DNA of 64,000 nt from Ascaphus truei (Eukaryota > Chordata > Amphibia > Anura > Ascaphidae), in contig CM071570.1 in assembly GCA_036426205.1 (NCBI GenBank), positions 77,762,547 to 77,826,546 on the forward strand. The letters run 5' to 3'. The notes below the pieces were generated by a model. It had not been told where the DNA came from and ran no database searches. It worked only from the letters and a program-made list of their open reading frames with translations. Position 1 is the first letter of the stretch; each line of letters starts with the position of its first letter. This document shows, piece after piece, positions 21,080 to 32,599 of the stretch. The position numbers were made by a program, and so were the translations under genes.

Positions 21080-22060
21080 CTATCCTCTCTGACCCATTGC
21101 TCCCTGACCCATTACCCCCTTTTACTCCCCCCAGGCCCAGTACCCCCATTAAACCCCCTCCCCAGGCCCAGACAACACTTATACCCCACTCCCCAGGCCC
21201 AGTACCCCTTACATGCCCAATACCCCATTTTACCCCCTCCCCAGACACTGTACCCCATTTCCCAGTCCCCTCTTATAACCCCATCCTCAGTAACCCCTAC
21301 ATCCCCCCTCCCCAGGCCCAATACCCCTTGCATGCCCAGAACCCCTTTTACTCCCCAGACCCAGAGCACCCTACATGCCCAGTACCTTCTTCTAGTCCCC
21401 AAGCCCAGTACTCCCTTATACATCCCTCCTCAGGCTCAGTACCCCCTTACTTCCTCCCCAGGACCTCCTTATAACCTCCCCTCGATCCCTTACATCTTTA
21501 TTTCCCCTCCCCCCCATCCATTACCATCTTATACCCCTCCCCCATTCATTACCTACTCCCCCCCAGGTTCATTACCCCCTATATACCCCCCCAGGTCCAT
21601 TACCTCCTTATATACCCCCCCAGGTCTATTACCTCATTATAATCCCCTCTCCAGGTCCATTACCTCATTATAATCCCATCCCCATGACCATTACCTCATT
21701 ATATTCCCTTCCATCCAGGTCCATTACCTCATTATAATAACCCCCCCTCCCTAGGTCCATTACCTCTATAAGCAGAGGGGGGGGGGGATTATAACATGAC
21801 AATGGAACTGGGGGGGAGGGGGATATAAGGAGGTAATGGACGGGGGTTAAGACCCCCCTCCCCAGGTCCATTACCTCTATAAGCAGAGGGGGGGGGGGAT
21901 TATAACATGTAATGGGGGGATATAAGGAGGTAATGGATGGGGGTTAAGACCCCCCTCCTCCCCCCCAGGTCCATTACCTCGTTATAATCTCCCCACTCCC
22001 CTCAGATCTTTTACCTCTTTTGAACCCCCTCTCCCCCTCCCACTGCTCTTACCCACCTCC
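21080..22060 (+). repeat. C-rich degenerate minisatellite
   Basis: Loose units such as CAGGCCCAGTACCCC, GGTCCATTACCTC and TTATAATCCCC fill about 1 kb, with G runs at 21776-21790 and 21888-21900. Two ~108-bp blocks (from 21754 and from 21863) are direct repeats. Each contains GTCCATTACCTC and its inverse GAGGTAATGGAC, so each can fold. The Pro/Tyr-rich frames here are repeat translations. Confidence 0.75.
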
Positions 22061-22815
22061 CAGTGTGCGGGGAGGGGTGGGGAAGGCCTGCTTCATATGT
22101 TTGTCCAGGGCCCAACGATTTCTGCTGGCGGCCCTGGGCCTATGTGTAATATGCAACTCAGTAAGTACATCCAGACCTGGTTAGCATTTACCATCAGGAA
22201 CCAGATGGACAACTTCAGTCATTTATTTATTTAAATAAACTGGTTTAGACTTCTCCTTTTAATACAGAGCATCATGTACAGTACTGACAGAATCAGCCAA
22301 TACAGGCTTTTAAAATCTTCTATTTCCCTCTAAAAAAAACAGTCGTGGCCAAGATGTTTATTTAATCAGGAGTCACAAATTCGAGTTTATTGACTAAACT
22401 CTACAAGCTGCAATACTAGGGCAAAACCAGTGCAAAAACTGCACCATGTTTATCAAAGAACAGGAATCCAGTTGAATGCAATTGGAAATGTGATTTTAGA
22501 AATGTATTTATTTTGCCTCAGTTTTGAAGCAAGATGATTCAAGTAAATAACTCCCATCAAATCTAAACCTTGATTTGGTTCTTAGTAGAATGATTTTCAA
22601 TCTGGTAGACCTCAGTTATAGCTATAGACCCAAGAGAGAAAAGTACTTCCTTAGTAATGCACACAAGCTGGCAGAATACTTCAAGCCACTCATTAAACAA
22701 AGAACATTTATTAAGGTGTACTGTATTTAAAAAATGCAGTGGCATTCACCCATGCATCTGTTCTCTATACCACAATCTTAAAAGGATACATATATCTCAA
22801 ATTATAGGCTAAATG

Positions 22816-22885
22816 GATATAAATTCCAGGCATTGTTGAAAGCCCTGCTCTCAGAGATTTCAATAATGCCCGGAATTTACATCCA
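22816..22885 (-). repeat. Short perfect-length hairpin
   Basis: GGATATAAATTCCAGGCATT (22816 onward, 27-nt arm) pairs with 22859-22885 around a 16-nt loop with three mismatches. Two of the three would be G-U wobble pairs in a minus-strand transcript. It is the size of a MITE core or a miRNA-like fold; the related phrase AAATTCCAGGCATTAA recurs at 22909. Confidence 0.4.
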
Positions 22886-23694
22886 TTGTTGAAATACCCG
22901 ATTAGTCCAAATTCCAGGCATTAATAGTCAGTAATTCCCCAGAATTTGGGGCACCATGCCAAATCAGAGAACGGGAACTTCACTACTTTGCTGGTGCGGG
23001 TGAGAGGGAGATCCGTGGGCAGTCAAGAGGAGTGGGGGAGCGGTGGGTTAGAGTTCATTAATCTGGAAGAAACTGGTGGGAGGGAAGGCATTGATGCCGT
23101 GGAGCAGAGGGGTGGATGGGAAGGCATTTAATCCTAAAAAGCAGAGGGGCAGGTGCCAAGGTGGGCATCGATCCAGAGCAGCTGAGGGACGGGCGGCAGG
23201 GAATTGATCCAAAGGAGCGTAGGGGTGGGAGAGGAGGAGTTGGTTGATCTGGATGAGCAGTTAGGTGGCAGAGGACGTCCAGAGACAGGCTAAAGAAGCA
23301 GGGTGAGGGCGCAAAAAAGTTTCATGTTTATGCTAATACAAAGATTATATTATATTATACAAAGATTATAGAAGGATAAAGGCTGTAATATTAATATTAA
23401 CTCGAATAAAATACTTTATATTAAAAACTTTGTATGTAATGTGACTAAGGTGTCCACAACACATGGAACTCAATAGTTTAACCCCTTACATGCTCGAGGC
23501 TACCAAGGCATTGCAAAGGAATGCTTTCAAGCACCAAAGGGGTTCACATACCACATAAAAACCTTACAAGCAAAACACACAACATATAACATCCACATGT
23601 GCAAATATTAAGCCTTAAGTAGCACAAGTGTGCAGCTAGTCAATGGGATGATCATGAATAGCTGGCCACCTGGGCTACTTAAGAGTTCACATAC

Positions 23695-23880
23695 AGATGT
23701 AGAAAGACTTACAGTCCCCAACGCCGCGGCTGAAAAAGCAAACGGCCGTGGCGCTGGCGACAGTGTCTAACGATAGCGCTGCGGAGTGTCCATGCTGCCA
23801 AATATGAACCACCGCAGTATTAATCCGTCCAGGCCACGATCGTCGCACTCACGGGATCGTGAGCGACCGCGGTAATACAA
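23695..23880 (+). repeat. GC-rich dispersed repeat, copy 1 (pair with 42.72 kb)
   Basis: GATGTAGAAAGACTTACAGTCCCCAACGCC continues to GCGACAGTGTCT. The same phrase order (GATGTAGCAACACTTACTGTCCCCAGCGCC ... GAACAGCGTCTC) occurs at 42717-42795. The remainder has CGATCGTCGCACTC / GGATCGTGAGCGACCG inverted pieces. It is likely a foldback DNA transposon. Confidence 0.45.
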
Positions 23881-24470
23881 ACAGAACGTCTTGCTACATA
23901 TGTATTAATATGTTCTACAATCTTAATATTATGTATCTTTAATACCTACATTTTAGGTTGTCTAGTCTTCTCTTGCCTATTTGTATCGTGGTCATTATAT
24001 ACAAGGTAGGCCTACTGCCAGTCTGGAGTAGGTGAAAAAAAATTAGCAATATTTTTTTTGACAGTAGCCCAATTTCTTCCGGTATCTGAGTGAATAGCAT
24101 GTGAAAAAGTAATTTGGCGTTATACTCATTTGCCAGCTCATTTGCATGTTTGCCATTAAGTGTAATTCAACAAAAATTGCATTGGTATTTGTGTGTTATT
24201 TTATGCAATGATCCATTGATGAATTAGGCAATACAAATCTACATTTTTTTCCACATGGACCCAAAGTTCAGCAGTATCATTGAGTGAATCTAGCTCTGTG
24301 TGTCAGATGTAAGGCCTTATCTGAACTGGAAGTGCAATTATGCCTTTTTTAATTGCAATGGGTCATTTTAAAAACTATGGCTACTATAGTGAATATCACA
24401 TGGGTATGACGGTCCTCATTAACTGGTTATTTGAACACTTTATACAAGCAAATTGTGTTATCCTTTGACA

Positions 24471-24625
24471 AGAAGTTGTCTTTTCGCACTAAGTGTGACC
24501 TCGAGCAAGTTATTATCTCCCTGGGCCTCGGGTACCAAAAACGAGATTGCAAGCTTTATACTACAGCACAGGGACTTATTGTGCATGCAAAATGATGAGC
24601 ACACTGAAAAATAAGAATAATAAAT
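24471..24625 (+). mobile_element. MIR-like SINE fragment
   Basis: GTGTGACCTCGAGCAAGTTATTATCTCCCTGGGCCTCGGGTACC matches the CORE of MIR-type SINEs (GTGACCTTGGGCAAGTCACTT...CTCAGGCACC). It is followed by the AGATTGCAAGCTTTA...CACAGGGACTT tail block. The tRNA head is missing or too diverged to see. Confidence 0.65.
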
Positions 24626-26342
24626 AAGAAAAATCAATATTATTACAAATGTATAAAGGAAGTTGCACAGAAGACTGATTGAGCGCACGGAGCCGGGATC
24701 TGTAAGAGGGAGGCAATGAACTTAGGAGGAATGTACATTATGGGCTTGTACATCAGGATGACACCCAAAACAAGATGTTCTTAAATTATTATGCAATCAA
24801 AAATAGCTGTCTACTGATACAGCTTATATTATAACGTATTTGCATGGATACTGTAACCAAGTCTGGTTTGTGCTTCTTTTAAAGCAACTAATTCATGCGT
24901 GAGATACTGTATTACCAAGAAAGGCAGCATAAATAATATGTAATACCTATGGAAAACCCTATTTTTGTGCTAGAATCCAGTGTCAAATGTGCTGTATTGA
25001 AATGCCTTCTGAATAAGCAGACTAAAATCCCTCTGTATGCACTGTATGATTAGACACGTCCAATTTGGTGAAATAACTCCACAAAATCTATGTACAGCTT
25101 AGGTTGTATGAAAATTCAGCTTTTTTTTCCTTATTTTGCGCTTTCATAATGTCCTAAAGATAATAAGAGTTGCTGATATATAAGTCTAATATAAAGGAAT
25201 AAACTTACACAAAGAACGGTAGTCCATAATCAGGAACATAGATGGACATGTAACTAAACATAGAGGAAAAAAAGTCAGTCAAAAGTAAAACTTTATCCCA
25301 TGTTTAAAAACATCTGCCTGCTTTCCGCATATCTAAACGCCGCCAGGGTATGGATTACAACATTGCAGTTATAATCTATTTGGCAAACAATTGACAATAA
25401 ATGGGTAATAAACCTTGTAAACATCTTCAACTTATATTATTGAGAACATATTACAAACAAAAAAAAAATAGTGGTCAAAATACATAACGTATCTGTAGAT
25501 CAGTGTTGATAAACACTACAGTCACATTCTATTCTAACCATGTTTAGACACGGCTCCCAATTGTTCAGTCCAGTATACCTCTGGTTTATTAAAAGGTTCA
25601 GAGCTATTTTCAAGCTATAATAGGAAGCCCCTCATATTTGTTTCTGTGTATCCAGTTCTGACATATTTTTAAACCCGCCAGCTACGGCGAAACATGAAGG
25701 AACATGCACATCTCAATAACGAAATCAAAGTGATAGGACAAAAAACTTTCCATCTGAGATCTCTGGAATTTTAACCAATTAATCATGACGAGTATATACT
25801 GTAGTTGCTGACTTCTTCACTTAACACTTTGTATGGCAATGCAAAGTACTACAATTCCACATTTACGCAAGGTGCAAAATATGCTAAAAATATAAATGGA
25901 GTAAATTATTACATCCTGCACTACCCACTCTCTAGCTATATTAGCCCCCAAAGGCCCCACCTACATCAGTATTTTAAATAAAACGAATTCTCACAATGCT
26001 GATTCCAACTATTCAGGGTATTTCCCCCAATAGCTTTTACCACAGTTCTGTTTTTGCAGAGATAAAGGCCTCTGGGTCCTACACAAAGACAAATCAATTT
26101 TGATCTATTTGACAATGAATAATTCAGCTGTAAATAAAGGAAAATGATACAAAAGCATTTATCTGCTCCAATTAACTACTCCAACCCCATTCCTAAGAAT
26201 ATCTTATTGACTAGATGGAGTTTCTTCTAAAATAAAGTTCAGAAACTCCGTTCCTTTGGAGCTCCCCCACCAAAGTATATTGAAACAAGGAGTGTATATA
26301 TATTTATTGAAGTAGAAGCTGAAAGGTTAGGTGTACATTACA

Positions 26343-26752
26343 TCATAGGCATAGCCAGGACTTGCCCAATGCTTGGTCACCTGGACAAGCAAGTAGGGCC
26401 AAGTAGGAGCTCAACTACTGGGTCTCCTTCTCTCCCATGTGGTTTGTTTACATGGACAAGCATATACTGTAGTTGTCCCATTTGGTAGCGCTGGAAAGAG
26501 AAGAGTAGAAGTCTGTCGCACTGCCACAAAAATGTTGGGGTGTTACTTTCCTAGGCTTGGTGTTGATTGACCAACAGAGTCTGTGAATCACTGACAATCC
26601 CAGGAATGTGAGGCCTCAAAAAATTATTTTAGGCACCGTACAACGCAAGGCTATAAGTGACAGTGGCAGTAGCACAGAGGGCCTGATGATTTTTTTATAC
26701 ATACAGTATATCGGTCTTTGCCCGATCAGACCCTATTCTAGCTATGCCACTG
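26343..26752. mobile_element. Possible hAT-like MITE
   Basis: CATAGGCATAGCCAGGAC (26343) and reversed CAGTGGCATAGCTAGAAT (26752) form imperfect inverted termini of the CAGTGGCATAGCTAG type seen in hAT-like repeats. No target duplication matches, so the call is tentative. Confidence 0.35.
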
Positions 26753-27463
26753 CATCTCACAATGGTCCCTATTCAACAAACTTTGAAGCTGCTTCCCAGT
26801 GCTTGAGAAAAGTTCAGATCCATTCAAATGACTGGAACTAACATTTTCTCCAACACTGGGAAGTGGTTTCAGAGCTTAGGCCTGTATGTGAGTAAACATG
26901 TTTTTGATATATAGATTCCTCTGGGGGCCGTTCATTCATTTTATTCTCTCACTGGATGCCTGACCTGCACCACAGAAAAAGATTTGGGCAACATGTCGGA
27001 CTGTACATGAAGACAAACTGAAAAGTTAAAAGGAAACTAAGCAAACAGTATCACTTTCACGCTCTTCCAAAATCCCTTACTCCATTGAATGATGACTCTG
27101 AGCCTCTCATATGTGCTGCATATTATTATCATTATACTACATATTTTATTCAGCAAAAACAGTGAGAGGAAACAACAGATATTAAAAAAAGAGAAATAAA
27201 ACTAAAATACATGAAGATATTTCAGGATTATTAGCATACAAAAACAATCCCTGAACTGCATACCACCAATTTCTGTCAAGAACATAATATTTAGTAGATA
27301 ATAATCAACAGAATTGTATGTGTCACGGACTGAAAATGTTACCTTTTCGCTGTCAGATGGGCAAGCAATGCATTACAGGCCCCTCTGACTAAGATATTAA
27401 CCACTGAAAAATGTGTCATTGATATAGAAAGATGTTGACGAAACAGTGAAACAAAGGAGAGAC

Positions 27464-27639
27464 GAGAGAGAGAGAGTGAGAGAGAGAGAGAGAGAAATAT
27501 AGTGATAGAGGGGGAAGAAATAGAGAGAATGAAAAAGAGACAGGGAGCCTAGGGAAAGAGAGAAAAAGGGCTATGAGAGAGAGAGAGAGAGAGAGAATGA
27601 AAAAGAGACAGGGAGCCTAGGGAAAGAGAGAGAAAAAGG

Positions 27640-27710
<71 letters not shown>
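27464..27710 (+). repeat. (GA)n microsatellite with short duplicated unit
   Basis: GAGA tracts enclose two copies of GAATGAAAAAGAGACAGGGAGCC, followed by a final (GA) run of about 60 bp. Confidence 0.95.
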
Positions 27711-27711
<1 letters not shown>

Positions 27712-28649
27712 TTCTAAAAAGGCAACATTATTATCTGCACAAGTATTTCATTTATGATGTATGACAACTGTTTATAAGTTTAAACTAATACTTGTGAGAA
27801 TGATGAAAGTTGGACTGAAATAGATAGGGTGCCGCAGGATAAGATAGCTAAGGAAGACAGAAACTGAAGACAAGGAGCTCAATGTCTGGTCCAAGAGTAT
27901 CGTAAATGTCAAATTTGGGCTTTAGATATGATAGCACAATTCTAAATTCAGACCAACATCTGATACTGATTAAGAATTGGGAAAGTTTTCAGAATACAGA
28001 AAGAATTCAAGTCAGGCAGTGAAACTTTGCCTGGGAATTTGAGAGAGGGGCTATAGAAAGAGAGATTTGTCAGATTATTTAGTGGTGCAAGATAATATGG
28101 TGTATCACACGGAAAGAACTAACCAATAGCGAAATACTGTACATGAAACAAACAAACATTGCAAATGCATCCTCAAAAAAGTGACGAACCCCATCAATTT
28201 CAAGACGTAATACTTCAATTGTAACCTTTAATATCTACATTCCGTGTGGGTTATATATCATGCCAAAAATCTTGGGGATAATGTGGTATTAAAAAATGGG
28301 ATAAATATCCCATTAAAGGCTATGGAGAATTTTATCCTTGATATTTTGTCCTGATATTTTGCTTCACTTTTGCAGTCAGAAGACTTGTGTTAATACCATG
28401 ACTTCTAAGCATGAATACTATTAAATGCAAGATAAAATACTAATACTCCATCTGTGGCAATACCTAATTGTATTATTGATTATAATAAGCTATATTCCAA
28501 CTGTTCTTTGCGGTAATATGATTGATTTTAATACATAATACAATATTTGCTTATAGTAATACAAAAGGTTGTAAGAATACAGTTGCACTTGATAACACGT
28601 TCAAAGAACTTGACCTCGGACACATGTATGGTGCCCTCCCCCATAAATA

Positions 28650-29760
28650 ATACATACAATATTTCTATGAGGAAAGGCCACCGGTTTTAACATCAAATGA
28701 TAAACATAACATCAAATAATAGGTAATTTTGTAGCAAAGCCCGATCGTAACCCAAGAGGTACAGATGCCATTCCCCAAAAACAGCGACTGTATGCCGACC
28801 CAGCCTGACAGTTCCAAAAGTAGGTCCCCACTGGATCCCGAAAAGAGGAATTGCCATTTAACCGCAGCCAATCCCAGAGCATCTCCTCAACCCACTAAAT
28901 AGTAGGCCGACAGGGTATGCTGTGAAATGAGTTAAGGACTGTTTGAGCATTCATACTCCTTGTCCGCATCCATCATCAGACCATCACGTAATGCCGCATT
29001 GCACATCAGCAAACCCTAGAGGCGCGTATCGTTGGGACTGTATGAAGGAAAGCAATAAGGCAGTTCACCATCTGGAAGTGTTGATATGGCGGCAAGTTTT
29101 TCTATATCACGTGCTTTTTCAGATTATGTTTGTGAGTAATCTACTCACATACCTTTGACCCTAACATTTCATCAGTAAAGATGTACTTCCCCATGGTACT
29201 TCCCCCTGTTTGCTATGTGTCTTTGAGAAACCATTGAAAGAACATTCAGCCCATCTTTGGAGAGCAGCAGTCTGTCACTAGACCTTGTTATAAAGCTTCT
29301 TTGAATCTGTTCTGGGACTCCATGCAAACTGGATAATTTATAACTAATTGATATAGGTTTTGTTGAACTTCTTGGTGTAACAATATCACTATTATTTTCT
29401 CACCAGATCCACATGTCTAACTGGGACACCCCGAGATTCTTATATAAAGTGCGCAACTCCTTTATTAACTTTCTTTCACGAATGCTCCACGGCTGCCCAA
29501 TTATACACTCTTTGTCATATTAGACAGGGCACAACTTCAGACCATAGTACCAAAACCCCTTCAAATAGGACTGACAAGTAAACAATGTCCCTTCTTATGT
29601 TGTGCATAAGCTCACCGAACTGTGTGGTACCCATATAATTTGCCCCTATATGAATAACCAGAATGTTCAGACGTTGAGACAGCTTGCTGAATTTGAGCAA
29701 CTCTGGGACCACCTTAGCCCACTTCATGCCCCCCTTAAGACCCAGCTTCCTCCTGTATAG
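28650..29760 (-). pseudogene. Ngaro/DIRS-type fragment with SGNH-hydrolase-like segment
   Basis: On the minus strand, 29727-29515 reads KWAKVVPELLKFSKLSQRLN, then LVIHIGANYMGTT, MHNIRRDIVYLS and LVLWSEVVPCLI. The phrase I-H-[IL]-G-[AG]-N-[DY] with a downstream V-W-S-[DE]-[IV]-[VI]-P matches the SGNH/GDSL hydrolase domain carried by Ngaro-type tyrosine-recombinase retrotransposons; the usual Asp after GAN/GGN is Tyr here. Degraded continuation (INKELRTLYKNLGVSQLDMW) follows to about 29400. Around 28990-28660 lies a further frame of unclear origin (LRLNGNSSFRDPVGTYFW). No reverse transcriptase or recombinase was found nearby. Confidence 0.5.
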
Positions 29761-29769
29761 AAGACTCTC

Positions 29770-32135
29770 TGCATGCTTCCCAGCCTAATACATGTAGTAA
29801 GAGGAGGGGAGAAACAAGGACATTGGAGCACAGCAAAAAGACAGGCTGGCGGCAGTGACTGCGTGCAAAAGCTTTATTCCGGCAACATTGCCATTAAAAA
29901 CAGGACAGGTTAACCTAATTGATTTGAATCGCTCTTAATGTCCTGCATAGCATAGCAAACAAACCCAGCCTACTCCCGGACTCAGTGACCAGCTCCTCCA
30001 CCCTCAGTGCTCTGAAAACAAGCTACTGTAAATACCACCCTGAATAACATGGGCCCAAATGCATACTCAGCCTACTCTACCACTTCCACCACCCCTATCA
30101 TATTTTTCAGCAAAACCACACCAACTAACAGGGAAGAAGAGAGGGCTGCTCATGTAGGGGTTTATTTATTATTTATCTCAGATTCTTAGAGCGGGTGATC
30201 CAGAGGTATGCCGCCGGAGTATCAGGTGGATATGGCGACCGGAGGAGGCTGTGTTCCAGGCAGCAGAGGCATCGGTACCAGCAGGCAACACGCGATCGAC
30301 AGTGGCAGCAGACCGGAGCATCCCGGTGATACTGCTTTAAAAAAAACACTTAAAGATCTGAAGGACCGCAACTAAGGTGATCTACTTATTTTCCAAGTGA
30401 TCAACTGCCATTGATAGAAGAACTCACCTTAAAAGGTAAAAAATCACCTTTCCATGTATATCACCTTAAGGGTGTCATATGCAGCATTCATTTTGATGCT
30501 AGCTCAAATAAAAAAAAATCGCACTACTAAACTGATATATCAACTTTAAAGAGAGGCCAATATTCCTCTCCCACATACCTGGCAAACAGCTTGCAACACA
30601 CGCAAAACAAACGAAAATCCAAATAAGAATACAATTTATGAGGATACTATCGACCATCAGTGGAATCCATAATATATACACATTGCAATTATTCTCTGTG
30701 GATGTGTTATAGTCCAGCTCCAATACAGTATCTACTTCAGTTTCTAGACACTAAATATACACAGGATACCCAAATTATTTGGACTTTAGTTGCATATCTT
30801 ACAATGTTATCAGGTTATTGATTAAGCTTAATCAAGGTTCAGGCTACACAAATGTGTTATTATTGATGTAATTACTAATATTTTATTTTGTTTTATTTGT
30901 GTTTTAATCAATGTCAATTTATTTGCATATATAAGTATCATATGCTTTGTCCTTGGGAATCTCGGTGGCCTAATTTGCTCAATAATCACCATTGCTGATT
31001 TTTAGGTTTATGCACCAAGGTATTTCTTTCCAGGGGTTTATTTATACCCTCAACCCCTGATACCACCCCAATCTCCTCATGAGCATCCACTTCCTTCCCT
31101 TACCCAACAGCATTGGGTCCACATGCCAAGGGTCACCTCCCATATATCCCCGTGGTCTTCTGACATGAGATCAAACTTATATAAATAGAAAACAGATGGA
31201 TGACTATATAGGTCTTGGTTTATTACCATCTATTCTGATGCACCTCAGATCTTACACTTGTGTAATTATTTACAGTATTGCAGTCTCATAACCCAATTTC
31301 TAATCTATTGTTATATTATAAGTATTATATGAAGAGAGTGAGCATTCTAATATCATACGCGTGACATTTATTAAAAATTATTAAGCTTGAAGCTATATTC
31401 AGGGAAGCCTCTGAATCTAACAAACATTTAAATTCATTCAAGAAAAGAGAGGAGCTTTCAAAATTAAACACTTGTCAACTTTCTCCAAATCTTGGTCAGT
31501 TTGGTCCAATTCTGTTTCTTTTGTCTCCTTCTCATAAGCATTTGGGGATGTGTTTTCTTGCTTTCATAAATACAAAAGAATAAGTATGCCAGGTGCAAGT
31601 TTCAAAAACATGATTGTAACTAACCGTCCCGAGGAGTCCGAAAAACGTGCAGCTAGTGGAGTTGACAAGTAGGAAGTTCGTTTATCAGAAAGCCTTAAAT
31701 TAAAAATAACATCTTGAGTCAATCTGTAGTGCTGGACCTATTTGCATCCAACAGGCGTATTTTAGCGCAATCCAGATGGCAATTTTCCTATTGGCAAACA
31801 AGTACAATGAGCTGTGGTCTAGAATCTTCTTATTCATTGAAAGCCTTTAGATTATGCAACAAGAGAATGAGTTGGTTTCCTATTAAAAACAAAACAATGT
31901 TCTGTTCCACATGTCAATTTTTCCACTTTTCAACACTTCACAAGTGATCATCAATTTTGCATTTTACCACAAATGAATCTGTTAAACTATTATTTTATTT
32001 TTAAAAATACTATAAAAGGCATTGAATGGAGACCAGACATTAATTCAATAGTTTGGGTTTAATTTAAAACCTTTCTTTGTTGGCTAACAATGTTATTATT
32101 AGTTTATTCTTCTATAAACCTGATATTGTGTGCAA
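29770..32135. other. Unannotated A+T-rich DNA
   Basis: No recognisable gene or transposon. A perfect 18-nt palindrome TTGATTAAGCTTAATCAA lies at 30818-30835. 31440-31900 is non-repetitive and could be old unique DNA. Confidence 0.45.
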
Positions 32136-32139
32136 CACT

Positions 32140-32270
32140 ACATACATGCAGATGCAATAAGATTGTAATCTAATTTCTTGGGGCCTGAGGCACTGTAGTA
32201 AAAATTGAGGGGTGCAAGGTCCCAAAGAGCTGGTTCTGGGTTTAAAGCCAGAATCTTTAGTTTGTCTGAA
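32140..32270 (-). mobile_element. SINE tail fragment, reverse orientation
   Basis: Reversed, the text reads ...CAGTGCCTCAGGCCCCAAGAAATTAGATTACAATCTTATTGC, matching the CTCAGGCACC...AGATTGTAAGCT part of the MIR-like SINEs here. It lies head-to-head with the plus-strand SINE at 32272. Confidence 0.5.
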
Positions 32271-32271
32271 G

Positions 32272-32470
32272 GAGTGTCTCAGTGAGTAAAGACATTGACT
32301 CTGAAAAACTAACAACAGGAGTCATCAAGAGAGCCTGGTTGAAATCCCAGTGTCAGCTCCTTGTGACCTAAGGCAAGTCACTTTACCTCCTTGTGCCTCA
32401 GGCACAAAAAAATAGAATGTAAGCTCAACGGGGCAGGGACATATGAATGCAAACAAATTATATGCACTGC
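32272..32470 (+). mobile_element. MIR-like tRNA-derived SINE
   Basis: A tRNA-like head (GTGTCTCAGTGAGTAAAGAC) carries an A-box-like sequence, and GGTTGAAATCC at 32337-32347 is close to the B box GGTTCGAANCC. The core GTGACCTAAGGCAAGTCACT and CTTGTGCCTCAGGCAC follows, then AGAATGTAAGCTCAACGGGGCAGGGAC. This is the standard order of a MIR/CORE-SINE. It is about 200 bp and appears nearly full length. Confidence 0.8.
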
Positions 32471-32599
32471 ACTGTCAAATGTAGTTGTTTATTCAAACAA
32501 CATTATATACAAGTCAGTTGCCTTATTTTTGCTATGCATGACATATATATTCTCTTCATTACCAGAATGGCAAAAGGTTCATCACATTCACTTGATGGA

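Larger units (their letters stand above)
22060..28600. other. Mostly featureless A+T-rich DNA
   Basis: Apart from entries given separately (hairpin at 22.8 kb, repeat at 23.7 kb, SINE at 24.5 kb, hAT-like segment at 26.3 kb, GA repeat at 27.5 kb) I see no coding frames with domains and no paired repeats. Short open frames (60-77 codons) are at chance level. Confidence 0.5.
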
